Part shown: one piece after another, positions 49,634 through 60,990 of the stretch
Layout of the letters: every line of letters begins with the position of its first letter
Numbering within the stretch: the first letter of the stretch is position 1
NCBI GenBank assembly: GCA_946902875.1
Contig: OX336348.1
Coordinates: forward strand, 17,137,741 to 17,201,740
Direction of reading: 5' to 3'
DNA: 64,000 nt
From: Nematopogon swammerdamellus
Lineage: Eukaryota; Arthropoda; Insecta; Lepidoptera; Adelidae
The notes under the pieces: model-generated
What the model saw: the letters and a program-made list of their open reading frames with translations, nothing else
The model's database searches: none
Told to the model about the DNA's origin: nothing
Program-made: the position numbers and the translations under genes

Positions 49634-50720
49634 GTTTATTTATCTCATCCAATACCTACACACACAGTAGATACAATAAAAACACAATACGGACAAGACA
49701 AATTGGACCTGACACACCACCGAGTCCAGGGGCCAGTGAGAGGGACGCTGATTTTAAGTCAGGCCCAAGTACATAACACAAATAATATTCTAATATACCC
49801 TAACACAAACATATACATAACAACCAGAGAAAAAGGAGAAGAAGAATTCTTAAAGTTACAGTACACAAAACACAATAACAAACACAACCATCCATCCGTC
49901 CGTTTGTCGGTCCGCACGTCATAATAATACCTTGGCTTGATTTTATAGCAATAACATTTTTTACTGTTGGTCAAATATAAATTTCCTCAATTTACATTTG
50001 AATGTATTACAGTTAGTAATCTCTCTGAGAGGAGGCCTCAGCCTCAGGAGGTTCCAACACCGAGTTGCCGCATATTTGAAGGAACCTTCAAATGCGGCGC
50101 CTCTGTGCCTAGGAGCTTCCAGCAGTTTACCCACAGATCTCGTGCCGTAGCAGTGCGAATTTCCCAACCAGGTGAGTTTATCGTACAGTGTTTTGGGCTG
50201 TTTTTTTTTAATCACAGCTTGAACTAGGCACGAGAAGTGTAGGCGCCTGCGGTTGCGCATATTCAGCGTCCTGAGTTTATTTAAAATGGGTGTAATGCGA
50301 GCACGTCTCTTAGGCCGCTCGCAATACCTCACACACGAGTTCTGGACACGCTGAATATGCTTGGCCGTCCTCTCGAGGATGCAAGGACCGAAAACCACGT
50401 CGCAGTAATTAAAGTTGGACAGAACGAGTGATTCAGCCAACTGTCTCCGAACCTCCACACTGACACAGTTCCGAAATTTGTACAGACTTTTAAGTTTGCC
50501 ATATGACCTGCGAATTAGTTGCTCCACGTGGGCTTCAAATTTCAGCCCGCCGTCAATCAACACGCCGAGATCCCTGGCCGATGTCGCGATGGGTATGGGA
50601 ACGTTGTTTAACTTGAAACATGGACTGATTTGCATCATTTTACTGATCGCGTGCTTGGTCCCCAGCACAACTATTACGGTTTTATTCGGGTTCAGGCCCA
50701 AGCCGCACTGCTCTGCTCTG
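49634..50720 (-). pseudogene. LINE fragment: C-terminal part of RT ORF plus 3' UTR
   Basis: Open frame 50701-49961: LGLNPNKTVIVVLGT, RDLGVLIDGGLKFEAHV, SLVLSNFNYCDVVFGPCI, RVQNSCVRYCERPKRRARIT, and TFKCKLRKFIFDQQ. This is the thumb region after the RT active site of jockey/CR1-like LINEs. The palm is missing because the element is cut at about 50720, next to a MITE. Confidence 0.8.
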
Positions 50721-50723
50721 AAT

Positions 50724-51265
50724 AGGACTTATGACCTCCGAAAGTCCCGAGAACGAGTAAAAATATGACAGAATCTTAGTTTTTTAATTCATTTAAAAAA
50801 AGAATGACAGCATTTTCTTTTAAAAAGTTCGCTAGTTTACGCCCTTTCCAACGGTATACCAAATGTCATACAAATAATTCACTATGTGGTCAAAATTAGG
50901 GACATAGACCAGAATAGAACGACAACACGGGCACTTTGTAACAGGACCACTTACTTATCGGTGGTCGCTTCCCGTACTAAGAGCGTTATCCGGAGCATTT
51001 TCAAATTTAGAACATGTGCCGGTCGCGCGGGCACTTTGTTCAATTCTCCAATATTAATGTTTAGACTCCTGCAAATTATCTCTAATTTTGATCACATAGT
51101 GAATGATTTGTATAAAATGTGGTATACCTTTGGAAAGGGCGTAAACTAGCAAACTTTTTAAAGAAAACGACGCTCTCAATTGGTGTTTTTTTTTTTATGA
51201 ATTAAGAAATTAAGATTCTGTCATCTTTTTACTCTTTCTCGGAAATTTGGGAGGTCATAAGTCCT
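50724..51265. mobile_element. MITE with AGGACTTATGACCTCC ends
   Basis: Inverted ends AGGACTTATGACCTCC / GGAGGTCATAAGTCCT, and long inverted inner blocks (CTAGTTTACGCCCTTTCC). About 540 bp; target duplication unclear. Confidence 0.75.
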
Positions 51266-51779
51266 TTTCATGGTATTAACTTCATCAAATATTTTTTTTA
51301 CTAAAACAGGAATACATAGTAAAATTCAATAAATTTTATTTCGTGCTGATACAAACATGAACAAAAAAAGTTACAAGGGTTTAAAGCTGGGATTTTGGTA
51401 ATTTTCAAAAATAAAGAAAAAAAAATCGTATCTCGATACCACGTGACACCTGACAAAAGGTATGTTAGGTCAAAACGATGCAAATGACCCCACTTACCTA
51501 CAAAAAAAATTTGTCGGCCGATATGCCGAGCATACTGTATAATAAGAACTTTATCACAGCTCTATTATTATAAGAGTGAGAATGGCTGCTAACCAACTTT
51601 AAATCGTTATAGATCCTAAATGGTCATTCGAAATGAAAAATGATAAGAGAAACCTAGAGATCATTTTCAAATACCTATTCAACGATACCCCACTTAACAT
51701 ATATAGTCAACTTTAATTTTTTTCTTTTTCACAATATGGCACCTAGTTGTCGCCATATTGAATTTTGATTACTGTCATG

Positions 51780-51945
51780 TCTTTAGTGACACTCGCAAGA
51801 TTAAGACAAATCGATTGACGTAAGAATCATCAAAATCGGCCCACGCGTTTGGTCTCTAGTGTGCCACAAAGGAACAAACATACATACATACATACATAGG
51901 CTGATAAACACATTACCCTCCTTTGCGTCGCGCAGTCGGGTAAAA
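51780..51945 (+). mobile_element. Dispersed repeat ending GCAGTCGGGTAAAAA
   Basis: AAATCGATTGACGTAAGAAT, ACATACATACATAC, CACATTACCCTCCTTTGCG. A similar sequence is at 62370-62510. Confidence 0.55.
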
Positions 51946-52897
51946 AGATGATTCTACAGGCAAAGGAAGCTTTGCCTAAAACAAACAAAGCAAAGCAATG
52001 TATTTACAATTCGTAATACTCTGCTGTCCTGTCTGTCACTCCCTCCCAATTACTTTACTTACTCTTTGCTCCCTCCTCCCTCCACGACCACGAGTTTGAC
52101 AGTTTGACACCTGACAGCTCTGGCGGATCCTGCAGCTCCTACGCTCCTTTCGGAAACACGGCTCGGGTTGACTCGGCTCGAAAGTGAACCGACTGAATCC
52201 GATATTCGTTTGGTCGTTTATGTAATCTGGTGGCTCAGTGGTAAGAGTTTAGGGTCTTTATTTTTTCGATCTCGACCATGGGTTCGTGTCCCTTTTGTCA
52301 AAATTTGTTTTGTTTTTTTTTTTTAGGTTTGTTAGGGTGTTTATCGAAATCTGTTTAGCGGTTTACACTCCGTTCATCCTAGCAACTAATGCCGAGCGGT
52401 TTCTCTTTCTCTGTACTTTTCACTTTCGCAAAGGTTGATTGAAGTGACTGTGAACTGAGGTTATGAATATAGTTTAATTTAAAAAAATTATTGAATTATT
52501 GTTTATTTATTTGATGAATGAAAATTTTGCAATAAACCTGTTTATTTTTATTTTTGTTTGGAATCAAGTTAAATATTTATATTTTCACTGTAAATTATAT
52601 AATATTTAATAATTCCGTTATGTTATATTGTTTCTGTTTGAATAATAATTAATCCTAGCTACTAATAACTAAATAATTAAAACCTAACTAACAAATGTAT
52701 AACATTGATAAAATTAACCTAATAAATAAATAATAAAATTAAATTATAATATAATATTAAAATTATATATTATTTAAATTGTGCCTAATCTACTTACTTC
52801 AGCTGTTCTGTACTTGTACGTTATACTGTGATGATAGTGGACTCGTTCTCCGCGCCTAAGCCCGCTTCCATGCAGGCCTTTTGCGCGTCCTACGGCC

Positions 52898-53927
52898 TTA
52901 ATCCAACCAGCCGAGTTCTTCCAGGAGGCGGCACACTCTCCTTGGGTCCTGGCACGCCTCTCGAAGTGTAGTAGGGCCTCCCAGCTCCTTCGCCCTTATA
53001 TCTGCCAACTCCTCGCACTCCAGCAGCACGTGGGTGGGTGTCTCGTCCGCCTGCAGGCATGCTCTGCACAGTGGACTGTCCGTTACTCCAATTACATAGA
53101 GGTGTCTGTTAAGTGTGCAGTGACCAGTAAGCATACCTATCACTATGCGTAGTTTTGATCTATGGACACGGAGCAGCGTCTTGGCGAGACGGAGGTCCGG
53201 CTTCGCCATTGCCTCCCTCGCCTGTCTGCAGTCACTGCCCGCTGCCCATCTGTCTATGTGTAGTTGATACGTACGTTTGTGTATCCAACTTTCCAGTTGG
53301 TTGTGTGGTAGTGGTACTAGAGGTTCGGGTCCTTCAGGTTTGCTGCTGGAGCCCCTCTTCGCGAGTTCATCAGCAGCATCGTTCCCCCGGGATCCGCTGT
53401 GTCCCTTTATCCTGTAGCGTTACCTTGTTTCTTGTAGCAATGGCCTCCAGCGCGAGGTGACATTGATGGATTAGTCCTGAGCTCATTATACTGCCGTTCA
53501 GCGCCGCTAGTACTGAGGCGCTGTCCGACAGTATCTTGATGCTGTGTCCCTCCATGTTTCGTTGGGCCACTATTGTAGCTGCTTCAATGATCCCAACACA
53601 TTCTGCCTGGAATATTGAGTTGTGTTGTCCAAGGTAAGTGTACCTGTTGATGTTTAGGTCCAGGTAGTGCGCTGCAGCACCTATGCCTGTCTTTGTCTTG
53701 GAGCCATCGGTGTATATGCGTAGCTCCTCTGATTGGTCTTTGGACTCTCCGGCCAGGTTGATAGTGTATGATCTCTCAAATACGTACAATTTGGGTATAC
53801 GGTCACAGCAGGCCGCCAGTAGCGGTATCTCCGCTGTTACCTTCTGAAGAAGCTTTGTGTGTGGCAGTGTGGCGTTATACTGTACTGCACTTATTGTAGG
53901 TGGATATAAGTTAACCCACCAACACAA
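52898..53927 (-). pseudogene. LINE fragment: RNase H domain and C-terminal zinc knuckle
   Basis: 53927-53420 encodes an RNase H domain: LRIYTDGSKTKTGIGAAAHY (first catalytic D), QAECVGIIEAATIVAQ (E), IKILSDSASVLAAL (D). A frameshift at about 53410-53425 moves KGHSG...NDAADELAKR into another frame. After the shift come LAKTLLRVHRSKLRIVIGML, GHCTLNRHLYVIG and the knuckle CRACLQADETPTHVLLEC. Order RNase H then zinc knuckle fits R1/I-type LINEs. RT is missing, so it is dead. Confidence 0.8.
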
Positions 53928-54289
53928 ATAATATACAAAACTTCAAAATAACACGTGAAAAATATGCAAAACAATTAATACGTTATTATTATGACGCGTG
54001 GGAAAGGCTACTGATTGTAATGCGTCGACTGACCGGCCGACTGCACCTGGCTACCTGAAACCTTCTCAGAATAAAAACACAACACTAACTCCAGGCGCAG
54101 CGGCGCACGCGCCGTTATGGTTTTGAGATGACTTTCGCATACACCTATGACTCACAAACACAACCTTGTGTCCTGTGTAAAGAAGAGTAAACTGTTGCGA
54201 GAGCGAGAAACCGCTCGGCATTAATTCCTATGATGAACGGAGTATAGGCGTGAAAAGGTAACAGACAGACAGACTGAGTATGGTGATTT

Positions 54290-54578
54290 TTGACGTGATG
54301 ACGTCACGTCTTATAAATTGATGAGCAGCGGCTGCACGCACGAAAGTGTGTAGCGTTGATATTCAATGTTACCATGGAAACGTCCAATGGAAACGTACCA
54401 AAGTTACCATGGAAGAAAAACTGTCAAGATCAGACAACAGAAGTTTTAATGGCCAGTCACAAGATGATTAATCTTTCTACTGGAAATAGAAATTACTGAT
54501 CTTTGATCTATGTACTACGATTATTCCACGTCATCACGTAAAACTATCGTCCGTAAACCGACTTTACAGACAACCAAT
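54290..54578 (+). mobile_element. TGACGTCA-ended interspersed element, copy 3
   Basis: TTTTTGACGTGATGACGTCA at the left, AAACCGACTTTACAGACAAC at the right. Its right part takes part in the tandem duplication that follows. Confidence 0.6.
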
Positions 54579-54955
54579 TTTTTTTTATAACCACATAAGA
54601 AAGCTTTATTTTCGGAAATACAAACGTAACAAAAACGACATGCGCCGCCTCAACATTAGGTTAGGGTTAATATTCTCTATATTAAAGTTATTTTTTTTAA
54701 ACGACCAAAACATCACTCATACGGATACCACACTCCTGATTAATCTTTCTACTGGAAATAGAAATTACTGATCTTTGATCTATGTACTACGATTATTCCA
54801 CGTCATCACGTAAAACTATCGTCCGTAAACCGACTTTACAGACAACCAATTTTTTTTTATAACCACATGGGAAAGCTTTATTTTCGGAAATACAAACGTA
54901 ACAAAAACGACATGCGCCGCCTCAACATTAGGTTAGGGTTAATATTCTCTATATA
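54466..54955 (+). repeat. Tandem duplication, 272-bp period
   Basis: GATTAATCTTTCTACTGGAA to AACATTAGGTTAGGGTTAAT occurs at 54466 and again at 54738 with only a few differences. Confidence 0.85.
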
Positions 54956-55301
54956 TATATATATCGATCGGTGTCCAAAGGAGCATACATAACCCAGTTA
55001 TTTTTTACCACCAAAACATCACTCATACGGATACCACACTCTTTCGAGCCGAGTGTTCCCGAAAGGAGTTTCCGCAGGAACCGCAGGAGCCGCCTGAGCT
55101 GTCAGGTGGCGGACCGCTTCGCTTCTCTCTCATGTCAGTCAACCATGATTTATTGATGTAGTGCTGTAATTTCTAACGCATGCAGAATTGCAGAATAACG
55201 GAGAAGAAACTAGCTAGAGACCATTTGCAATAAGAACGAACCAACCATTGGTTGAATTGAAGATCTGTCTTATAGTGGAAAAAGATGGCGGACGGCGGAA
55301 G

Positions 55302-55591
55302 TTTGTCGCGTCGTCGTTGTATTTAAAAATATATATTTTTGTGGTTCTCGCGGTGCGAGAATTTATACAACAGACGTTAAAAGCTACAAAAGAAATGGCT
55401 GTATACTCTAATGAGTTTTGCCTGTTTCGGGAGGAGACGAATTAATAGTGTGTCGCGTCGTCGTTGTAATTAAAAAAATATATTTTGTGGTTCTCGCGGG
55501 CCGAGAATTTATACAACAGACGTTAAAGCTACAAAAGAAATGGCTGTATACTCTAATGAGTTTTGCCTGTTTCGGGAGGAGACGAATTAAA
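55302..55591 (+). repeat. Tandem duplication of about 145 bp
   Basis: GTCGCGTCGTCGTTGTA to CCTGTTTCGGGAGGAGACGA occurs twice (55302-55443 and 55452-55587) with small indels. It contains the short frame MAVYSNEFCLFREETN in both copies; I do not recognise it. Confidence 0.8.
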
Positions 55592-55990
55592 TAAAAAAAT
55601 AATATAAAAAAAAAAAATGAAGATCTGTCAAGTCAAGTCAATGGCGAACGAAATATCGCAAGTGAAGTGACGTGATTTTTGTTGTTGATAATTTTTCTCG
55701 AAGGTAAGTATATTGAATTTTAATCAACATCGTAACGCAAAGTGTTTAAATATTAGATATGCGATAGTTTAATTTCTCAGTTTTAAGCCATAGACGACGG
55801 CATTTGGAATTGAACAGTACATAACCTAAAAGTGAGGTAAGTTTATTATACAATTTTGTAAAGCCATTTATCGCATGTTTATTGAGAATTTGCATTTAAT
55901 TTTTTCGCCAGCCAGAGTGAGGAAGAACTTAGTACTGCTTTGGTAATAAACAACCAAAGGTTTGAATTTGAAAAGGTGTGTCAAAAATAC
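55592..55990 (+). other. Unassigned sequence with splice-like signals
   Basis: Contains TCTCGAAGGTAAGTATATTG at about 55695, a good donor, and later TTCTCAG and TTTTTTCGCCAG, acceptor-like. These could mark non-coding exons of an unseen gene to the right or be chance. No coding frame supports either. Confidence 0.25.
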
Positions 55991-56001
55991 ATGGTTGTAC
56001 C

Positions 56002-56316
56002 CAATGATATTCTAAGTTAAAAGGAGGTAGATAGGTTATCTGAGCTCCCAAGCGGCACATTAAATACAAGACCACAGTCCTGTCTGAAGTTAGTCGCCCA
56101 CCAACTACGCATGTGTTCGGACCGCTAACCACGAGCCGCTAACACATTGAAAATGCCGTCGTGTGTAATGAGATTCTGCAATAATTCTAATAATTGGAAT
56201 AAGACTATTCGAGTCGGCGCATCACTTTATAGTTCTTCCTCTCAACTTTTCAAGGACGTGCCATGTGTGAGCACTGAATGTCATATAGATAACCTATCTT
56301 TCCTAAAATATCAGTG
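56002..56316 (+). mobile_element. P-superfamily MITE with THAP-domain start, copy 2
   Basis: 315 bp, nearly identical to 17445-17761. Perfect 8-bp target duplication GTTGTACC at 55994-56001 and 56317-56324. The ATG at 56153 opens MPSCVMRFCNNSNNWNK; here the frame reads 3 codons past the element (stop at 56335). Confidence 0.87.
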
Positions 56317-56394
56317 GTTGTACCAAAAAAAATAAAGTTTAAAAAACTGTAACCCGACTATGGAAAAAAGTAACTATAATAAAAAAAACTAAAA

Positions 56395-57412
56395 AAAATA
56401 AAGTTTAAAAAACTGTAACCCGACTATGGAAAAAAGTAACTATAATAAAAAAAAAACTAAAAAAAGTTTCAAAACCTTTACCATAAATAAAATAAACTAA
56501 AAAGTAAGAAACAAGATATTTGGGCGCCATGGCAGTGCTTCCCTTCGGACGTTGCTATCATCGTCTTATTGGGTAAGAGCAGTCTTTTCATTTTCCTGTT
56601 TATTTAGTTTTATTGAAGTCTTCTGGCAGTTTCACATTAATAACGTTATAATTAAATTGAAATGCCGTAGTCGTGCGTTGTCAGCTATAAAAAAAAATTA
56701 TCTACTTAACTTTAAATATACGAAAATACTTTTCTTTAGGTTTCCGTATGCCGTACGGATTATATTTAATATTATATTTAAGCCTACGCCGTCTGTCTGT
56801 CTGTCCGTCCGTCTGTCTGTCCTACTGCTCTATCTTTGGAACCGTAATAGGTAGACAGTTGAAATTTTCACAGAATTATGTGTTATTTACCTACTACTAC
56901 TGAGTAACTCTAATGAATAAATGAAAGGTTATAGGATTATATTATTGTGGCCGATTGCTGTTGTATGAGTCGAGGCAAAATATTATCTTTACCTTCCCCC
57001 CTCATTCCCTCTTCCCGTCCATCACTCCCTCACTCCCTCACTCCCTCTCTTCCCCTTCCTCAGCATGATCGCAAAATTAACAACGAGATGCCGTCAATCA
57101 AGCATAATTTTTTTTTATAGCTGACAACGCACGACAACGGCATTTCAATTTAATTATAACGTTATTAATGTGAAACTGCCAGAAGACTTCAATAAAACTA
57201 AATAAACAGGAAAATGAAAAGACTGCTCTTACCCAATAAGACGATGATAGCAACGTCCGAAGGGAAGCACTGCCATGGCGCCCAAATATCTTGTTTCTTA
57301 CTTTTTAGTTTATTTTATTTATGGTAAAGGTTTTGAAACTTTTTTTAGTTTTTTTTTTATTATAGTTACTTTTTTCCATAGTCGGGTTACAGTTTTTTAA
57401 ACTTTATTTTTT
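56395..57412. mobile_element. 1-kb foldback element, copy 1
   Basis: Arms 56395-56703 and 57102-57412 are inverted copies (AACCCGACTATGG, GATATTTGGGCGCCATGGCA, TAATGTGAAACTGCCAGAAG). The centre holds a GTTTCCGTA repeat and a pyrimidine-rich stretch. A 68-bp tandem duplication precedes it at 56327-56460. Confidence 0.8.
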
Positions 57413-57469
57413 ATTTCATTATTTTTAGTAATATTACATAAATAAAACTTCTCGAATAAGTAAGTAACT

Positions 57470-57600
57470 GAGGGCGAGGCCGAAGGCCGAGCTGCGGTTA
57501 AGAATACCATAAACCTTCTCGAAGACAGTAAGTAACTATGGGCGAGGCCGAAGGCCGAGCTGCGTTCAGGAATACGATAAACCTTCTCGACTCTATCCTA
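57470..57600 (+). repeat. 68-bp minisatellite, short array
   Basis: Two units of GGGCGAGGCCGAAGGCCGAG...TTCTCGAAGACAGTAAGTAA. The same unit forms the arrays at 60390-60585, 61266-61593 and 63850-64000. Confidence 0.85.
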
Positions 57601-57609
57601 TCCTATCCT

Positions 57610-57631
57610 ATCTATCTATATACATATCTAT

Positions 57632-57700
<69 letters not shown>
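57610..57700. repeat. (TA)n microsatellite, left side
   Basis: A run of alternating TA about 55 bp long after CATATC repeats. It borders the R4-like LINE fragments. Confidence 0.9.
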
Positions 57701-57701
<1 letters not shown>

Positions 57702-57704
57702 AAA

Positions 57705-57941
57705 TGGTATAAAATTAGAAATACTCCAACAACAGGCTGCAATTGAAACCACAAAAATAATGACCAAATTTCTGAGTGGAAATCTGCCTCGTGACAGTGA
57801 AGACAATAATATTATGTAACTCAAGACTGATCGGTGGGCCCGTCCTCTATCTTGGGAGGCACTCGAGCGAGGACGGGTGGCAGACCGGCGAGTGCAATCG
57901 CCGACGACTCCGAAGATATCCGGAAGAATAAAATTATATAT
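57705..57941 (+). mobile_element. R4/Dong-like LINE, 237-bp 3' fragment
   Basis: By eye identical to 58796-59032 (offset 1091). It encodes the last residues (LEILQQQAAIETTKIMTKFL...DNNIM) and the 3' UTR, ending CGGAAGAATAAAATTATATA. The next copy begins directly after it. Confidence 0.85.
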
Positions 57942-59020
57942 GACAATGTCCTAAAAGTAATTGTTGATCATGATAAGGAAAAAGGCCTATGTAGCATAAT
58001 ATCACAAGGTAAAAAATTTAGACAAAAACTTAATATCGAACAACCCACGGAAGATGAAATCTTAATCCACAAAAAACAGACTGAACAATCCAAAGAAAAT
58101 TGGAAAGAAAAGCCACTACATGGTCAAATTGTGAGAGAGGTACTAATGCACCCAAATACGGATACTGAAAAATCTTTCTCTTGGCAAAAAAAACAACCTA
58201 CTACTCCCCAAATGGAATCTAAAATTTTTGTAATACAAGAACAATCGGTCAGAACAAAACAGTTTGAACGTGATATTTTAAAACTTGATACAGATGGACG
58301 ATGCCGATTATGTCACGAAAAGGATGAAACAGTCAGGCATATCATCTCAGGATGTAAAATATTAGTACAGCCACTATATCTAAAGAGACATAACCAACTA
58401 GTCAAATACGTTTATTGGAATTTACTCAAGAAAAACAAGTCCGAAACAATAAAATTTTGGTGGAAATGCCCGTTAAATGAACCACATGTGGTGGAAAATG
58501 AAGAATTTAAACTAATATGGGAAATTGCTGTCACCACTGATTATGCGTTACCTAACAACCGACCAGACCTCATATATGTAGACAAAAATAAAAACAGAAC
58601 TTACCTTATCGATGTCACAGTGCCATCCGACTATAACCTCACTAGGAAGGAAAATGAAAAACTTACTAAATACTACGCACTAAAAATTGAGGTCCAAAGA
58701 TTGTGGAATACAAGAGTCGAAATCGTCCCAATAGTTATAGGCACTACAGGAATTATAAATAAATCAACAGAGAAACACATAAAAAATTTAGACGCTGGTA
58801 TAAAATTAGAAATACTCCAACAACAGGCTGCAATTGAAACCACAAAAATAATGACCAAATTTCTGAGTGGAAATCTGCCTCGTGACAGTGAAGACAATAA
58901 TATTATGTAACTCAAGACTGATCGGTGGGCCCGTCCTCTATCTTGGGAGGCACTCGAGCGAGGACGGGTGGCAGACCGGCGAGTGCAATCGCCGACGACT
59001 CCGAAGATATCCGGAAGAAT

Positions 59021-59032
<12 letters not shown>
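57942..59032 (+). pseudogene. R4/Dong-like LINE, C-terminal part with restriction-like endonuclease
   Basis: The frame to the stop at 58910 encodes DKEKGLCSIISQGKK, the knuckle CRLCHEKDETVRHIISGC (CCHC), HNQLVKYVYWNLLKK, and the endonuclease core NNRPDLIYVDKNKNRTYLID (PD..D-x-K-like). KCC/CCHC followed by RPD...LIDV is typical of R2/R4-group LINEs with a restriction-like endonuclease. RT is missing. The open frame that starts at 57834 is a fusion: its first 36 residues come from the 3' UTR of the preceding copy. Confidence 0.85.
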
Positions 59033-59066
<34 letters not shown>

Positions 59067-59105
59067 TATATATATATATATATATACCTATAATATATAT
59101 ATATA
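59030..59105. repeat. (TA)n microsatellite, right side
   Basis: TA runs directly following the LINE 3' end. With 57610-57700 this suggests insertion into a TA repeat. Confidence 0.85.
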
Positions 59106-59159
59106 ACAAATACAAATACATATACCTACATATAGTGTCACACATGTGTACATATACAT

Positions 59160-59575
59160 ATTAGGAAAGAGAGGGAATGGGAAGAAGTGCCTAGTGCCTG
59201 ATCTGTGGTGATCTGCCATTCTTTGACGGTCGCCGACAAATGGACCTAGCAACAGCAATTCGATATTTGTGATGTGAAGATATTCATGAAAGTGAGGGTA
59301 CTCAGAGAGTTGTTAAATTTCATGTATAAATGACGGTTTAGTGTTGTGTTTATTAATGTGCATAGACGACTTTTTGTGCTAGTAGATAGTTTAACAAACA
59401 TTAATTTTAGTAATGTATAAATCTTTGTATAAACAATGTAAGCCGTAACAACAATGTAAGTAGGAATAAATTAGTGGCTCATGAAGCAGCCGCAAGGCCA
59501 GTTTGGGCGATAGCTATTGCTTTTACATTGTAATGCAAAATATATAATAAACTTTTTGAACTTTTTGAACTTTTT
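59160..59575 (+). mobile_element. Probable LINE 3' UTR leading into (ATCCT)n
   Basis: Non-coding, ending AATAAACTTTTTGAAC twice over and then directly the pentamer array, the arrangement expected of a LINE with a short-repeat tail. No coding part is left. Confidence 0.45.
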
Positions 59576-60115
59576 ATCCTATCCTATCCTATCCTATCCT
59601 ATCCTATCCTATCCTATCCTATCCTATCCTATCCTATCCTATCCTATCCTATCCTATCCTACCCTACCCTACCCTACCCTACCCTACCCTACCCTACCCT
59701 ACCCTACCCTACCCTACCCTACCCTACCCTACCCTACCCTACCCTACCCTACCCTACCCTACCCTACCCTACCCTATCCTATCCTATCCTATCCTATCCT
59801 ATCCTATCCTATCCTATCCTATCCTATCCTATCCTATCCTATCCTATCCTATCCTATCCTATCCTATCCTATCCTATCCTATCCTATCCTATCCTATCCT
59901 ATCCTATCCTATCCTATCCTATCCTATCCTATCCTATCCTATCCTATCCTATCCTATCCTATCCTATCCTATCCTATCCTATCCTATCCTATCCTATCCT
60001 ATCCTATCCTATCCTATCCTATCCTATCCTATCCTATCCTATCCTATCCTATCCTATCCTATCCTATCCTATCCTATCCTATTCTATCCTATCCTATCCT
60101 ATCCTATCCTATCCT
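59576..60115 (+). repeat. (ATCCT)n array with an ACCCT block
   Basis: About 108 pentamers. 59661-59775 is a homogeneous block of 23 ACCCT units; the rest are ATCCT with one ATTCT. The long open frames are artefacts. Confidence 0.97.
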
Positions 60116-60389
60116 ATAAGGTAAGAAGGGAATAATAAATATGGCAAAATAAATATCTGAATCTGAATCTGAAGGGACCTACAGTTTGACGTGCAATCCG
60201 AACCACGGTTGGGCTTATAATTTTTTATTTCATTCGTTTGGTTTAAACCATTAAGTGTCTTATATTTTTGAAATCGCCTTTAGAAGCTCTTGCCAATGAT
60301 ACCCCACTCGGTGGGGCTTGAAGAAAATATTTTTTTAAAGTGTGACAATATGGGGTCCCACGGCCGCCATTTTTAATTTATTGAAAATT

Positions 60390-60585
60390 TTCGGCGAGGC
60401 CGAAGGCCGAGCTGCGTTCAGGAAGACGATAAACCTGCTCGAAGACAGTAAGTAACTATGGGCGAGGCCGAAGGCCGAGCTGCGTTCAGGAATACGATAA
60501 ACCTTCTCGAAGACAGTAAGTAACCATGGGCGAGGCCGAAGGCCGAGCTGCGTTCAAGAAGACGATAAACCTTCTCGAAGACTTT
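60390..60585 (+). repeat. 68-bp minisatellite, 3 units
   Basis: Units of GGCGAGGCCGAAGGCCGAGC followed by TGCGTTCAGGAAGACGATAA and CTCGAAGACAGTAAGTAAC. Confidence 0.9.
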
Positions 60586-60990
60586 ATCCTATCCTATCCT
60601 ATCCTATCCTATCCTATCCTATCCTATCCTATCCAATCCAATCCTATCCTATCCTATCCTATCCTATCCTATCCTATCCTATCCTATCCTATCCTATCCT
60701 ATCCTATCCTATCCTATCCTATCCTATCCTATCCTATCCTATCCTATCCTATCCTATCCTATCCTATCCTATCCTATCCTATCCTATCATATCCTATCCT
60801 ATCCTATCCTATCCTATCCTATCCTATCCTATCCTATCCTATCCTATCCTATCCTATCCTATCCTATCCTATCCTATCCTATCCTATCCTATCCTATCCT
60901 ACCCTATCCTATCCTATTCTATCCTATCCTATCCTATCCTATCCTATCCTATCCTATCCTATCCTATTCTATCCTATCCTATCCTATCCT
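60586..60990 (+). repeat. (ATCCT)n array in macrosatellite unit 1
   Basis: 81 pentamers. Variants ATCCA x2 (60631), ATCAT (60786), ACCCT (60901), ATTCT (60916, 60966). Confidence 0.97.

Larger units (their letters stand above)
49231..51447. mobile_element. Foldback element split by a LINE and a MITE
   Basis: Outer arms 49231-49403 and 51272-51447 are inverted copies (GTCACGTGGTATCGAGATAC; TTGATGAAGTTAATAC). Between them lie an (ATTTC)n-tailed LINE end and a separate MITE. Confidence 0.75.
52120..55110. mobile_element. Composite foldback region around a LINE fragment
   Basis: 52120-52190 (ACCTGACAGCTC...CTCCTTTCGG..ACACGGCTCG) is inverted at about 55045-55110, and 52367-52420 (ACTCCGTTCATC, AATGCCGAGCGGTTTCTC) is inverted at 54204-54246. 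Between the arms are a tRNA-like SINE (52230-52325), a LINE fragment and another interspersed element. Confidence 0.55.

Noticed and set aside
49344..49652. 102-codon frame of repeated ISFHF
   Set aside because: Translation of the (ATTTC)n tail array.
59576..60115. Telomeric repeat
   Set aside because: The insect telomere unit is TTAGG (CCTAA on the other strand). The arrays here are CCTAT and CCCTA, one base different, and they follow a LINE-like 3' end in a gene-containing region.
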